A DNA stretch of 64,000 nt from Chengkuizengella sediminis (GCF_010078385.1 NZ_SIJC01000009.1:1-64000), one strand, 5' to 3'; numbered from the stretch's first letter, positions 55,293 to 63,034 are shown. Program-made: numbers and translations. Notes: generated by a model not told the origin, from the letters alone.

Positions 55293-55590
55293 GAGACAAG
55301 TCAATCGTTTGGATACTGAGCAAGTAGAAATTAAACGTCGTCTCGACAAATTGGAAATTAATGATGAAAGACATGAGGAAGATATAAGGCACTTATACGC
55401 ACATCAAGAAGGAACAAAAGCTTATGTAAATCAGATCCTGCAAAAGTTAGATAGTTTAGAAACAAAATTATTCAATGCTTTATCAAACTCCACCGCAAAC
55501 AATCTTAAAGAACGTCAAGGGTGGATGGAGCTTTTTAAATATGTGATCACTGCCACGATTGGTGCGGTGATCTTCTATTTATTTCAGTGA
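55279..55590 (+). CDS. XhlA-like haemolysin/lysis accessory protein
   Basis: 103 residues from TTG at 55279. A long charged coiled coil (1-75, 'MEEIKRQVNRLDTEQVEIKRRLDKLEIND') and one C-terminal membrane helix ('YVITATIGAVIFYLF'). This layout fits XhlA, which works with holin and amidase in PBSX-type lysis cassettes. Ribosome site in the end of the BhlA-like gene. Confidence 0.72.
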   Translation: MEEIKRQVNRLDTEQVEIKRRLDKLEINDERHEEDIRHLYAHQEGTKAYVNQILQKLDSLETKLFNALSNSTANNLKERQGWMELFKYVITATIGAVIFYLFQ

Positions 55591-55611
55591 ATTTAGAAAG
55601 GAAGTGAAAAC

Positions 55612-56263
55612 GTGATAGATCCTAATAACTGATCTAAGAGGAAAACTACCAGAACATAAGATAAAGAAATATAAAAAACGTAGATTAGAAGATATTCGAT
55701 CCATCGGGATTCATCATTCGCTAACCCTCACTGGAAGTGCTGAAGCTTTTGCAAGGTATCATGTAGGTAATAACAATTGGCCAGGGATTGCCTACACTTA
55801 CGTCATTGATCATGACGGTAGAATCTATTGGTGTTGGGACCACGATGTACTTTCCTATCATGTTGGGAATTCTAACAAACATGCTTTAGGAATATGCATG
55901 GTTGGTGACTTTAGAAAACAATTACCTACTAAAAATCAATATCAATCATCATTATGGTTAGTAGATTATTTAAAAAGGCAACTTCCAAATGTTACACAGA
56001 TTAAAGGACATTCTGAGTATCCAGGATATAGTTGGAAGTCTTGTCCTGTAATAGATATGAATAAGTTTAGGAGTGATGTAGAAATGAGTAATCAAGGAAA
56101 AACAAAATTCAAAGACGTACCTAATAACTATTGGGCTGTTACGGCTATAGAAAATATAGCTGAACAAGGATTAATGATAGGTTTTGAAGATGATACATTC
56201 AGACCAACAGAGCCAGTCACACGTGAGCAGTTAGCGGTTATATTAACTAGATTGAAAGGGTAA
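55612..56263 (+). pseudogene. N-acetylmuramoyl-L-alanine amidase with SLH domain, 5' frameshift
   Basis: A GTG with AAAGGAAG upstream opens a frame that stops after five codons (VIDPN). The amidase frame begins one base out, 'LITDLRGKLPEHKIKKYKKR', so one extra base near 55621 would explain it. Amidase_2 core: 'SIGIHHSLTLTGSAEAFARYHV' (zinc His), 'GIAYTYVIDHDGRIYWCWD', 'GHSEYPGYSWKSCP' (zinc His/Cys). C-terminal SLH domain 'FKDVPNNYWAVTAIENIAEQGLMIGFEDDTFRP'. Endolysin linked to the cell surface. An internal ATG at 55898 would give only a truncated protein. Confidence 0.8.
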
Positions 56264-56270
56264 AGTTAAT

Positions 56271-56510
56271 ATGGATTTTCAAGTTTATGATATTGCAATC
56301 GTACCGATTATAGTCGCTTTAGTTCAGTTAGCAAAACAAATAGGGTTAAGTGCTAAGTATCAACCAGTTTTATCTCTAGCTTTAGGGGTAGCAAGTGGTA
56401 TTTTTTATGTCGCACCTGGTGATCCAAAGCAAGCTATATTAGTTGGTATTGTTATGGGACTTGCTGCTAGTGGATTATGGAGTGGTGCAAAGAATATAGT
56501 ACAGAAGTAA
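56271..56510 (+). CDS. Small phage holin
   Basis: 79 residues, two hydrophobic segments (about 8-25 and 55-75) and a glycine-rich middle ('LALGVASGIFYVAPGDPKQAILVGIVMG'), like Phage_holin_5-type proteins following endolysin genes. It starts 7 bp after the amidase. Would form the lysis pore. Confidence 0.75.
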   Translation: MDFQVYDIAIVPIIVALVQLAKQIGLSAKYQPVLSLALGVASGIFYVAPGDPKQAILVGIVMGLAASGLWSGAKNIVQK

Positions 56511-56516
56511 TCCAAT

Positions 56517-56583
56517 TCCCACTGGCTTTAGGTAGCTGGTGGGGAGAATCCACACTGGCTTGTATTAGGTAGTTGGTGTGTGC
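56517..56583 (+). other. Two tandem related hairpins
   Basis: Two 25-30 nt dyads share the core CACTGGCTT...AGGTAG-TGGTG, ending the lysis module. Without T runs. They may end transcripts or be duplicated stability elements. Confidence 0.5.
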
Positions 56584-56597
56584 AGTTGAATGGTAAA

Positions 56598-57107
56598 CTA
56601 ACTAGGAGGTCCTATGGCGTCTAACAAGCATGTAGAAGTTATACCAAAAGGTGTTATTGGCATGCCGCCGCCCATATTTATATTTTCCAATAAAACAATG
56701 CCTTCTCCAACATCCTTTACACCTGCTGATATAATGCCGCTAGGTCCTCCACCGGAAGGTATAGATATTTGCTGTCCAATCTTAGATTTTAATAAATTCG
56801 TCATTGGATCCTCACAACATGCGCATTCTCCAACGACGTCCTTTCGAACGGGCTTTAACTTAAAATCAGTTGGAAGAGTTTGAAAACCGACTGTAATGAT
56901 TTGACAGATTGCGATGTCTATTTCCAGACTCGTCGTTGCAATAAAATCTTTAACTTCTGTTAACGTAAAAGTCCCGAGGAAGATAGTTATAGCACCACGT
57001 GTAGTGACTATGACATTTATTTGTGTTTGCGATTCGACCAACTGCTCTAAAGCACACTGCATCGGACAAACACAACAGTCACATTTGGGTTTATCGAATA
57101 CGCCCAT
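56598..57107 (-). CDS. Cysteine-rich protein, unrecognised (possible spore-surface protein)
   Basis: 169 residues with eight or so cysteines in two clusters: 'PKCDCCVCPMQCALEQL' at the N-terminus and 'GECACCEDPM' in the middle. The part between is beta-rich ('INVIVTTRGAITIFLGTFTLTEVKDFIATTSLEIDIAICQIITVGF'), and the C-terminal half has Gly/Pro runs. No signal peptide. GAAAGGACG upstream of the ATG. Cysteine spacing recalls spore coat or exosporium proteins, but I do not recognise the family. Lies opposite to neighbours inside the decayed prophage, so it may be a cargo gene. Confidence 0.6.
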   Translation of the reverse strand: MGVFDKPKCDCCVCPMQCALEQLVESQTQINVIVTTRGAITIFLGTFTLTEVKDFIATTSLEIDIAICQIITVGFQTLPTDFKLKPVRKDVVGECACCEDPMTNLLKSKIGQQISIPSGGGPSGIISAGVKDVGEGIVLLENINMGGGMPITPFGITSTCLLDAIGPPS

Positions 57108-57194
57108 ATTAACACGTCCTTTCGGTTTTTAATAGTGTATTCAATTTGGTATTGCGATGATTGGACGCGTGTACTATACAATATAATTGTGCTC

Positions 57195-57239
57195 TTGCAT
57201 ATTCTCTCGTACCTCTTATATAATAAGAACAGATGTTCT
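57195..57239 (+). promoter_or_regulatory. yolD promoter with LexA (SOS) box
   Basis: TTGCAT (57195-57200), 18-bp spacer, TATAAT (57219-57224). AGAACAGATGTTCT (57226-57239) is a perfect GAAC-N4-GTTC LexA box over the start point, so DNA damage should induce the gene. Confidence 0.75.
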
Positions 57240-57255
57240 ATAAGAGGTGAATAAA

Positions 57256-57597
57256 ATGAAAGAGAATAAACTAACACCTGGTTCAAATATGATGTGGGAA
57301 GCAAGCAGAATGATACTACCTGAACATAAAGAACGCATAAATGATTATCAATATGAGAGAGACAGAAAAAATAAACCTGAACTTGCGGAAGAAGAGGTAA
57401 ATATTATATCTCAGCAATTATCAGATTCCATGTTAAGTAAATTAGAAGTTACAATTGAGTTGTTCAGAGCTTTTGGTCAGAATGAGTTAAAAACTGGAAT
57501 TATCTCTAAATTTGACACTCAATTAAGTCAAATAAAACTACAAAATGAGGATGAATATGAATGGATCAAGTTTGATGACATTGTAGGTGTTTCGTGA
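57256..57597 (+). CDS. yolD: YolD-family protein, SOS-controlled
   Basis: 113 residues from ATG at 57256, with AGAGGTGA upstream. 'MMWEASRMILPEHKERINDY', 'RPELxxxE'-like acidic helix, then 'GIISKFDTQLSQIKLQNEDEYEWIKFDDIVGV' fit the YolD family. YolD genes usually precede a Y-family translesion polymerase (UvrX/YqjW) in phages and SPbeta. None is present here. A decayed second YolD tail lies at 61.26 kb. Confidence 0.85.
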   Translation: MKENKLTPGSNMMWEASRMILPEHKERINDYQYERDRKNKPELAEEEVNIISQQLSDSMLSKLEVTIELFRAFGQNELKTGIISKFDTQLSQIKLQNEDEYEWIKFDDIVGVS

Positions 57598-57722
57598 TAT
57601 TACTTCATTTATATAAATATAATGAAAAAAATGAAGGACTATCTTCAGTAGGAAAATCTACTTTTTAATAGCCCATTTTTTTATTTATCTTTTATTATAT
57701 CTCTACATTAATTGTCAATTCA

Positions 57723-57860
57723 TTATTCTCTGAATATAAATTTAACTATTATTATGGCAATAAGAACAAAAAATAAACTAATCATAAAAGGAATAATTCC
57801 TGCAGCTAATACAAAAGGTAAGGCTAATAGCAGAACTAGATAAAAGAAAATTTTATACAT
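57723..57860 (-). CDS. Small hydrophobic protein of two segments
   Basis: 45 residues, MYKIFFYLVLLLALPFVLAA followed by a second helix and a basic end (KFIFRE). AAGGGGAT precedes the ATG. No family recognised. Toxin-like or membrane micro-protein possible. Confidence 0.5.
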   Translation of the reverse strand: MYKIFFYLVLLLALPFVLAAGIIPFMISLFFVLIAIIIVKFIFRE

Positions 57861-57923
57861 ACTATAATCCCCTTATTATTTTTGTTAACAAACCAAGAAG
57901 CATGGTCTTCTTATTATAGTATG

Positions 57924-58718
57924 TTAGTTAGTATTAATTCTATAGTAGCCTTGTGCGTAACCTGAATACACTGGATAAGAAAACATAAAATCTTGTTTAA
58001 CTGTATAACCTATACCTACATAAGGTCTAAATGTGTAGTTGTAGTTATCCCTCTCACCAATAGAAAATTTAAACCATGCATTAACTCCTGTAGTATAACC
58101 GCTCTCTGCACGTTCGTTAGCATAAGTTTCAACGTGCCATGCGTCATAACTATTGTCTGCGCCAACAGATAAAGGTAATCCGAAAGTATCATAAAATTTT
58201 ATTCCTTTATTATCATATCCAGAAGGTTCACCAGCTGAAAAATATTCTGTTGAACTACATACCCCATTTGTTATTACTTTAACTACATCAGCTAAATAAG
58301 TAAATGCTGCTAAATCATAAATAGCTTCAGGAATACAATTGCTACTACTTTCACTTGGAGAACGTCCATCTATCCACATTGCACTTCTTGGATCTGCATC
58401 AGCTAAACCTGCTTTAATATAATCAACTTTCACTTGACTTTGGCCAGTTATGCGTTGAATACTTTCATAACGAGCAAAACCTCTTACATTAACACGAGCC
58501 TCAGCAGTTGTGCTACTCATCCATGCATTTAATGTCATAGTAGATGTTTCATGGCTTGATGGATTAAAATTACTACCATCAGTAGAATAATCCTTATTAT
58601 TTGCAGCACCCTTATACCAATACGTCCCTGATGGTGAAGCAATTGCTTCGGTTGGGAAATTCATGCTAAATGTCATAAATGCAATCACTAAAACTAATAA
58701 TATTTTTTTTAGTTCCAA
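57924..58718 (-). CDS. Secreted protein of unknown family
   Basis: 264 residues from TTG at 58718, with GGGAGGTG upstream. The longer frame is unlikely. Signal peptide (about 3-27, 'KKILLVLVIAFMTFSMNFPTEAIA'), then a Ser/Asn/Tyr-rich, beta-looking extracellular part with only two cysteines (SSNCIPEA and NGVCSSTE). It overlaps the upstream secreted gene by 10 bp, so the two are made together. No catalytic motif seen. Confidence 0.7.
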   Translation of the reverse strand: MELKKILLVLVIAFMTFSMNFPTEAIASPSGTYWYKGAANNKDYSTDGSNFNPSSHETSTMTLNAWMSSTTAEARVNVRGFARYESIQRITGQSQVKVDYIKAGLADADPRSAMWIDGRSPSESSSNCIPEAIYDLAAFTYLADVVKVITNGVCSSTEYFSAGEPSGYDNKGIKFYDTFGLPLSVGADNSYDAWHVETYANERAESGYTTGVNAWFKFSIGERDNYNYTFRPYVGIGYTVKQDFMFSYPVYSGYAQGYYRINTN

Positions 58719-59341
58719 TTTATTACACCTCCCGAAGCTTCTACTGCTTCTTCCCATTTCATATGAACATTAAAGTCACCATAAATTGTTGTTCCACCAT
58801 TCTCTTCAAATCCTACAGTTGAGGCTATATAAAATTCAGTTTCAGGATTTTCTGCATTAAAGACAATAATAAATCCACCGTTCTGACCATCTATAGCTTC
58901 ATATGTTGACTGATTTTTGTTAACATTTACACCTTTTACCTCTCCTGTTAAATGCCCATAGTAATAAGTTTGTTTTGTCTCGGGGTTTGTAACTCCTTTT
59001 ACTGGACCAGAAAATTCAAAACCGTAAGCTCTTTCATCAATCTTAAATGCCCCATTTGCTTTTCCTTTATACTCTTCATTATTGCCATCTGTTAGTTTTA
59101 ATGTCATTTGAATCATAGTGTTATCTTTATTTAATTTATCAGTATTAAACTTTTCCATAGCAGAGTTTACCGCATAATTAGGAAGTTTTTTCATAATATT
59201 TTCATTTAATTTGGAATTGAAATGATATATGTTATTTTCTGACTTAGCATCTATTAGTTCTGGTTGACTTATTATAGTTGTTATAGATACAGTTCCCAAT
59301 ACTAACGTTAATGCTAGTAATATTTTCTTGAAATTACTCAC
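58709..59341 (-). CDS. Secreted protein of unknown family, partner of the next gene
   Basis: 210 residues from GTG at 59341, with AAGGAGGG upstream. Signal peptide (about 4-32), then a cysteine-free, beta-rich domain ('IQMTLKLTDGNNEEYKGKANGAFKIDERAYGFEFSGPVKGV...GHLTGEVKGV') that looks like a lipocalin-like barrel, by eye only. No relation to known toxins noticed. The two-gene unit sits among phage relics and may be a lysogenic-conversion cargo. Confidence 0.65.
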   Translation of the reverse strand: MSNFKKILLALTLVLGTVSITTIISQPELIDAKSENNIYHFNSKLNENIMKKLPNYAVNSAMEKFNTDKLNKDNTMIQMTLKLTDGNNEEYKGKANGAFKIDERAYGFEFSGPVKGVTNPETKQTYYYGHLTGEVKGVNVNKNQSTYEAIDGQNGGFIIVFNAENPETEFYIASTVGFEENGGTTIYGDFNVHMKWEEAVEASGGVINWN

Positions 59342-59558
59342 AATATACCCTCCTTAAATATTTTCATAAAATAGGACAATTAGTTGTAAAAAACTTTCAT
59401 TAACGCGCGTCAATGTTATTATAATCCTATTTAAATATTTCAGTAAGTCATCAAATATTACCATATCCACTTGAAATTACTAATATAGAACAAAGAAGAT
59501 GATTTTCTCGTAATTAAACTGATTCTTTTTGGATAAATAAAAAAATACTTTCCGTAAG

Positions 59559-60354
59559 TCCCATCACCTCTCTATAAGGAATGTCTAATTAAATGTTTAT
59601 TGCAGGCTTATCTAATTGAACGGGATGATTTTTCTAAACTTCGCTCGACTTACTCTTCGGGAAAAAGTATAATGAAATTTGCAGAATTCCTTACGAGTGA
59701 AGAGAAGGGTGTAATGTACTATAAATTATCGGTCCATGCTTACAACTTGTGTTTATTTAAAGAGAGTGTAGAGATGGGTGAAGAGGCACTGGATGCTTCT
59801 ATCTTTGATACTAGAATAAAGGCGAACACTATTCAAGCTATATGCAATAGTCACTACTATTTAAGTAATTATGAACAAGCAAGAATATATTTGGATCAAT
59901 ACAAAGAATTCTCGCTCCCAGAAGTGAAGGACAATGTAAATGTATTAGAAGCGATGTTATATTCAGCCAATGGAGATTATCATATTATCAGTTGGCTATT
60001 TCACTCTTAAAAGAGAATATACTGAGTTGTGGAAATAACGCCTTGTTACATGCAGTAAATGAATTAATTACAATATACTTGCAAACGCATAATTTTTCGG
60101 AAATCAAAGAACTTCTTGAATTAGAAGACAAACTTTTAACTGTTCCATGTGTCACTCCATTTAAAAAGGCTGAATTAGCCCTTTACTACAAACTAAAAGG
60201 GGAATATTTTTTCCTAACAGAAAGAGAAGAAGAAGGGGTAGTTTGTTACTTGGAAGCAGCAACTCGATACTCTAAGCTTGACTTTGTTAATAAGGAAAGT
60301 GAGTGTTTACAACAAATTACAAATATACATACTAATAAAAATGCTAACCCATGA
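59559..60354 (+). pseudogene. TPR regulator C-terminal part (Rap/AimR/PlcR-like), frameshifted
   Basis: Two open pieces, 59559-60010 and from about 59990 to 60354, overlap in different frames. Read through, the join is 'NGDYHI/AISLLKENIL'. Tandem helical repeats ('YYKLSVHAYNLCLFKESVEMGEEAL', 'NSHYYLSNYEQARIYLDQY', 'YYKLKGEYFFLTEREEEGVVCYLEAATRYSKL') fit the TPR region of peptide-sensing regulators. The N-terminal HTH is missing: a stop lies at about 59556. Probably a dead quorum-type regulator of the former phage. Confidence 0.65.
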
Positions 60355-60518
60355 AAGGTAACACTAGGAAGGTCATGACGGGATGTGTTTGCTCTCTAAT
60401 CCAAGAATTTCTGAGCTTTCAAAACCATTAAGCCATACGGGGACTTGTTGAATGAAACTTTCAATAAGTCTTTTTTACGTCTTCTGCAGAATGTTGGAAA
60501 AGAAGCAATCAACAAAGG

Positions 60519-60737
60519 ATGAGGTTGGCTCATGTTTACTATAATGAGCAGGGTTTGCTTTCTTTTAAAAAAATCCCATCTGAAGAGATCATTGCGCTTT
60601 GGAAAGATGCAGCTCATACCATCCTCGATGCTGTGATCCGTGCTTATGATATTGAAGTCTATGAAGGCAAAGCTAAAAAGACAATTACCAAAGTTGTTTT
60701 GGAACATTCAAGGTGTAAAGTGATTGCAAAGGGTTAA
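60519..60737 (+). CDS. ORF of unknown function, perhaps a fragment
   Basis: 72 residues with no clear ribosome site. Mixed helical sequence ('IPSEEIIALWKDAAHTILDAVIRAYDIEVYEGKAKKTITKVVLEHSRCKVIAKG'). The upstream frame ('LNETFNKSFLRLLQNVGKEAINKG') could belong to the same gene one base out of frame. Not recognised. Confidence 0.35.
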   Translation: MRLAHVYYNEQGLLSFKKIPSEEIIALWKDAAHTILDAVIRAYDIEVYEGKAKKTITKVVLEHSRCKVIAKG

Positions 60738-61110
60738 ACTTGATTGGGTTGTAGTCGAAGAACTTTTAGCCGCTGGATCGGATGGTAGGGGTGCTCCTAC
60801 TCCTAATTTGTTTGAGGTAGATGTGACCCTTGTTGCTTCTGTAGAATATAGACTTTATAGAAATAATAAACAAATTGGAACTGTAGTTACATCAAGTAAA
60901 GAGTTTAATACTAAGATTAGTACAGATATTAATACGGATATTGGTGTTTTTGGTCTTGCATTAGAAAATGAATTTAAAGAAAAACTTCAGCCTAATTTTG
61001 CATTTTGTGATGAAGAACCAGATTTGGGAGTCAATTGTTATCAATTGAAGGCCAAATTATTAGATAGCGATGCGAATTTATTCGTTCGATCATTGAATGC
61101 AATTTATTAA
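60724..61110 (+). CDS. ORF of unknown function
   Basis: 128 residues from TTG at 60724, with AAGGTG upstream. Acidic, beta-rich: 'GRGAPTPNLFEVDVTLVASVEYRLYRNNKQIGTVVTSSKEFNTKIS' and a cysteine pair region 'FAFCDEEPDLGVNCYQ'. No membrane segment. It overlaps the previous ORF by 14 bp. Not recognised. It could be a surface or structural protein. Confidence 0.45.
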   Translation: MQRVKLDWVVVEELLAAGSDGRGAPTPNLFEVDVTLVASVEYRLYRNNKQIGTVVTSSKEFNTKISTDINTDIGVFGLALENEFKEKLQPNFAFCDEEPDLGVNCYQLKAKLLDSDANLFVRSLNAIY

Positions 61111-61243
61111 AAATGACTGTTCTGAAGTTTTAGACAACTGAAAAACAGGCTCATTTTTACCTTGAAAGTTAATTTAAAATCATCTAATAATTATTCTTAA
61201 ATGAAATGTACAGAAGACATAAGACTTTTAGATGGTTATCTAA

Positions 61244-61331
61244 ATTTACTCAGTTAAGGCAAATTAGATTAGAGCATGAGGATGAATATGAATGGATCAA
61301 GTTTGATGATATCGTGGGTATTTTATCGTGA
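61244..61331 (+). pseudogene. Remnant of a second yolD gene
   Basis: The open tail 'QLRQIRLEHEDEYEWIKFDDIVGILS' ends at 61331. Its last 15 residues equal the end of the intact yolD at 57.3-57.6 kb, with nearly identical DNA over about 45 bp. The 5' part is lost. Confidence 0.75.
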
Positions 61332-61476
61332 ATATACAAAAAATAGTTCTGTAGGTTATTAAAATTAACAAAATAATTAGTGTATAATTAATTAAAAGTA
61401 TTTTCCTTTAGCTGGAATTTATGAGGTTTAAAAGTTTTATAGGGAAAGTATAAAAAATTGAAGGGTGATGAAAATA

Positions 61477-61860
61477 TTGAAAAAAATCCTTATATCTTTA
61501 GTTGCAGTCGTTTTATGTTTTATGTTAGCTTTTCCAGTGTATGCAAATGATACTCAGTCAGAAATTGATTTAGCGAATATTGAATTTATCGAAAATTTAA
61601 TCACTCCTGATATTGAAGTATCTGGAGAAGATGAGCCATTTAACTATGATGAATTCTGGGATAAATATCGCTACCACGTTTTACAGTCTATTGATAATTT
61701 AGTAGCTCCTGAGGTAATAGTTGAAACAGAAGACGATATTTCAATAATAGAATTATTAGACACTTTAGTAGCTCCTGAGGTAATAGTTGGAACAGGAAGC
61801 GATCCGACTTAATAGATACTTTAGTTGCACCTGAGATTGAAGTAAATTCACGTAGACCAT
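61477..61860 (+). pseudogene. Secreted LVAPE-repeat protein, frameshifted near the end
   Basis: Starts at TTG 61477, eight bases after AAGGGTGA, and reads to a stop at 61810-61812 (111 residues). Signal peptide (MKKILISLVAVVLCFMLAF-PVYA). The mature part repeats a short unit: 'IENLITPDIEV', 'IDNLVAPEVIV', 'LDTLVAPEVIV'. A fourth unit, 'LIDTLVAPEIEV', follows in the next frame to TGA near 61860, so one indel at about 61803 cut it off. Function unknown. Repeats of this type might bind a partner surface. Confidence 0.65.
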
Positions 61861-61905
61861 GAGATGATGTTGAAATTAGGCACTACGTTGTAATTCCCTG
61901 AACGA

Positions 61906-61932
61906 CCCTGCAAACTCATGTTTGTGGGGTTT
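61906..61932 (+). terminator. Terminator-like hairpin
   Basis: CCCTGCAAAC (61906-61915) pairs with GTTTGTGGGG (61920-61929) around a 4-nt loop, with TTT after. Confidence 0.65.
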
Positions 61933-62453
61933 CCCATTTTCTTCTATACTTCATTTCCTGTATAACTTCACGCATCAAAACGTAGAATGCCAACAATACC
62001 AGAACTCGAAATCAAAACAGGTAAAGAAATGATCAAGAAAGTATTTATTGGTATCCCGCAACTAGTAGTCTTGAAAATAACAGTGAATATATGACTGCTA
62101 TTTAAAGTAAAATTCTCAACTAATGATGTTGAATAGACAAGGGAGAGTACTTACGAAATTTGTTTTCCTAGATATTTCTGATTAAAATTACAAAAATCCA
62201 CCAATCTTAACTACTTTAATACTGTCATCTTCAAATACAACTTTATAATAATCTTCCATTGCCGTTCCAGATTTGAGAGGGATCTATTTCCAATCTAATT
62301 CATTAATATTTTAATTTCATTAGTATGAAAATTATAAATACAATTTTGAATCTTAGTATGGTTTGTAATCAAATCTTAACATTACATTCATCTGATATTA
62401 ATATTGAACTTTTATAATGGACTTAACCCCTTTTTAATATATAAAATTTTTCG
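61933..62453. other. No gene seen; eroded AT-rich region
   Basis: Both strands are broken by stops throughout. I see no ribosome site with an open frame worth naming. Probably the eroded end of the island. Confidence 0.4.
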
Positions 62454-62482
62454 ACCTACAGACAGAGAAACTGTAGGTTTTT
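62454..62482 (+). terminator. Rho-independent terminator
   Basis: ACCTACAG (62454-62461) pairs with CTGTAGGT (62471-62478), followed by six T. It has no assignable gene upstream. Confidence 0.8.
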
Positions 62483-62561
62483 TCTTTTATTAAACTTTAG
62501 ATTAAATTACAGTCGTTAATAATTTCCTGCATAGAAAAGATAAATCAGTCCATACTACTCT

Positions 62562-62771
62562 TGACGGTGAAAGAGAGGTGTGGTTCCGTTGGACAACCAA
62601 TTCAACGAATCAGCCAAAGTGATTCTTTCTGATTCGATGTAAGAAGCCAATCCTTGTGATTGAGCTTAAAAACCTTAAACACAAGTAAAAAGTTGAGTTG
62701 TTGTTTCACAATAATAAGACAAAAGTTTCTTCTCGTTATATTTAGAATGAGTGCTTAACTAACACCGTCAA
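62562..62771 (+). ncRNA. Structured leader-like region, possible regulatory RNA
   Basis: TTGACGGTG (62562-62570) pairs perfectly with CACCGTCAA (62763-62771), enclosing about 190 nt with smaller hairpins. A GTGTGGTTCCGTT segment (62578-62590) partly resembles the T-box core GTGGTACCGCG. A terminator (62775-62798) and a mini-gene follow directly. Could be a decayed T-box or a new leader. Not assignable to a known class by eye. Confidence 0.35.
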
Positions 62772-62774
62772 AAG

Positions 62775-62798
62775 AGGTCCCTTCATTGGGACCTTTTT
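62775..62798 (+). terminator. Terminator before the DUF4023 gene
   Basis: AGGTCCC (62775-62781) and GGGACCT (62788-62794) form a perfect stem, then T. It lies 19 bp upstream of the next ATG, so it acts as a leader attenuator or ends the upstream transcript. Confidence 0.75.
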
Positions 62799-62816
62799 AT
62801 AATTGGGGGTGATGAA

Positions 62817-62948
62817 ATGGATGATTTAAGTCAATTTGTGAATGAAATTAATGAGACTCAAGAAAAAAATGAAAAAAATAAAAAACACTATGGCAAAGGA
62901 CAACCGAATAGAAAATTACAGAATAAACAGCATGCTACAAATAAATGA
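62817..62948 (+). CDS. DUF4023 small protein
   Basis: 43 residues, very polar: 'MDDLSQFVNEINETQEKNEK', then 'NKKHYGKGQPNRKLQNKQH'. The FV..(I)..TQ.KN..NK...GKG.P pattern matches DUF4023 mini-proteins of Bacillales, possibly sporulation-linked. GGGGGTGA precedes the ATG. Not visible to usual length cut-offs. Confidence 0.75.
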   Translation: MDDLSQFVNEINETQEKNEKNKKHYGKGQPNRKLQNKQHATNK

Positions 62949-62960
62949 ATTAATAAAATA

Positions 62961-63007
62961 CCCCAAAAAGTTTAAAGGGTTCAACCTAACTTTTTGGGGT
63001 TTGTTTT
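62961..63007. terminator. Bidirectional terminator
   Basis: CCCCAAAAAGTT (62961-62972) pairs with AACTTTTTGGGG (62988-62999). T and A runs on both sides serve the converging DUF4023 and channel genes. Confidence 0.85.
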
Positions 63008-63034
63008 TACATTTTAAGAAATCATATTATCTTC

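Noticed and set aside
56614..57132. Plus-strand frames opposite the cysteine-rich gene
   Set aside because: The minus frame is longer, has a ribosome site and clustered cysteines; the plus frames are shadows.
53000..62500. attR copy of the tRNA-Ala 3' end
   Set aside because: I looked for the GGTTCGATCCCCC stretch and saw no second copy within the window.
62562..62798. Canonical T-box riboswitch
   Set aside because: The core differs at several fixed positions, no stem I or specifier loop is visible, and the next gene is not an amino-acid gene.
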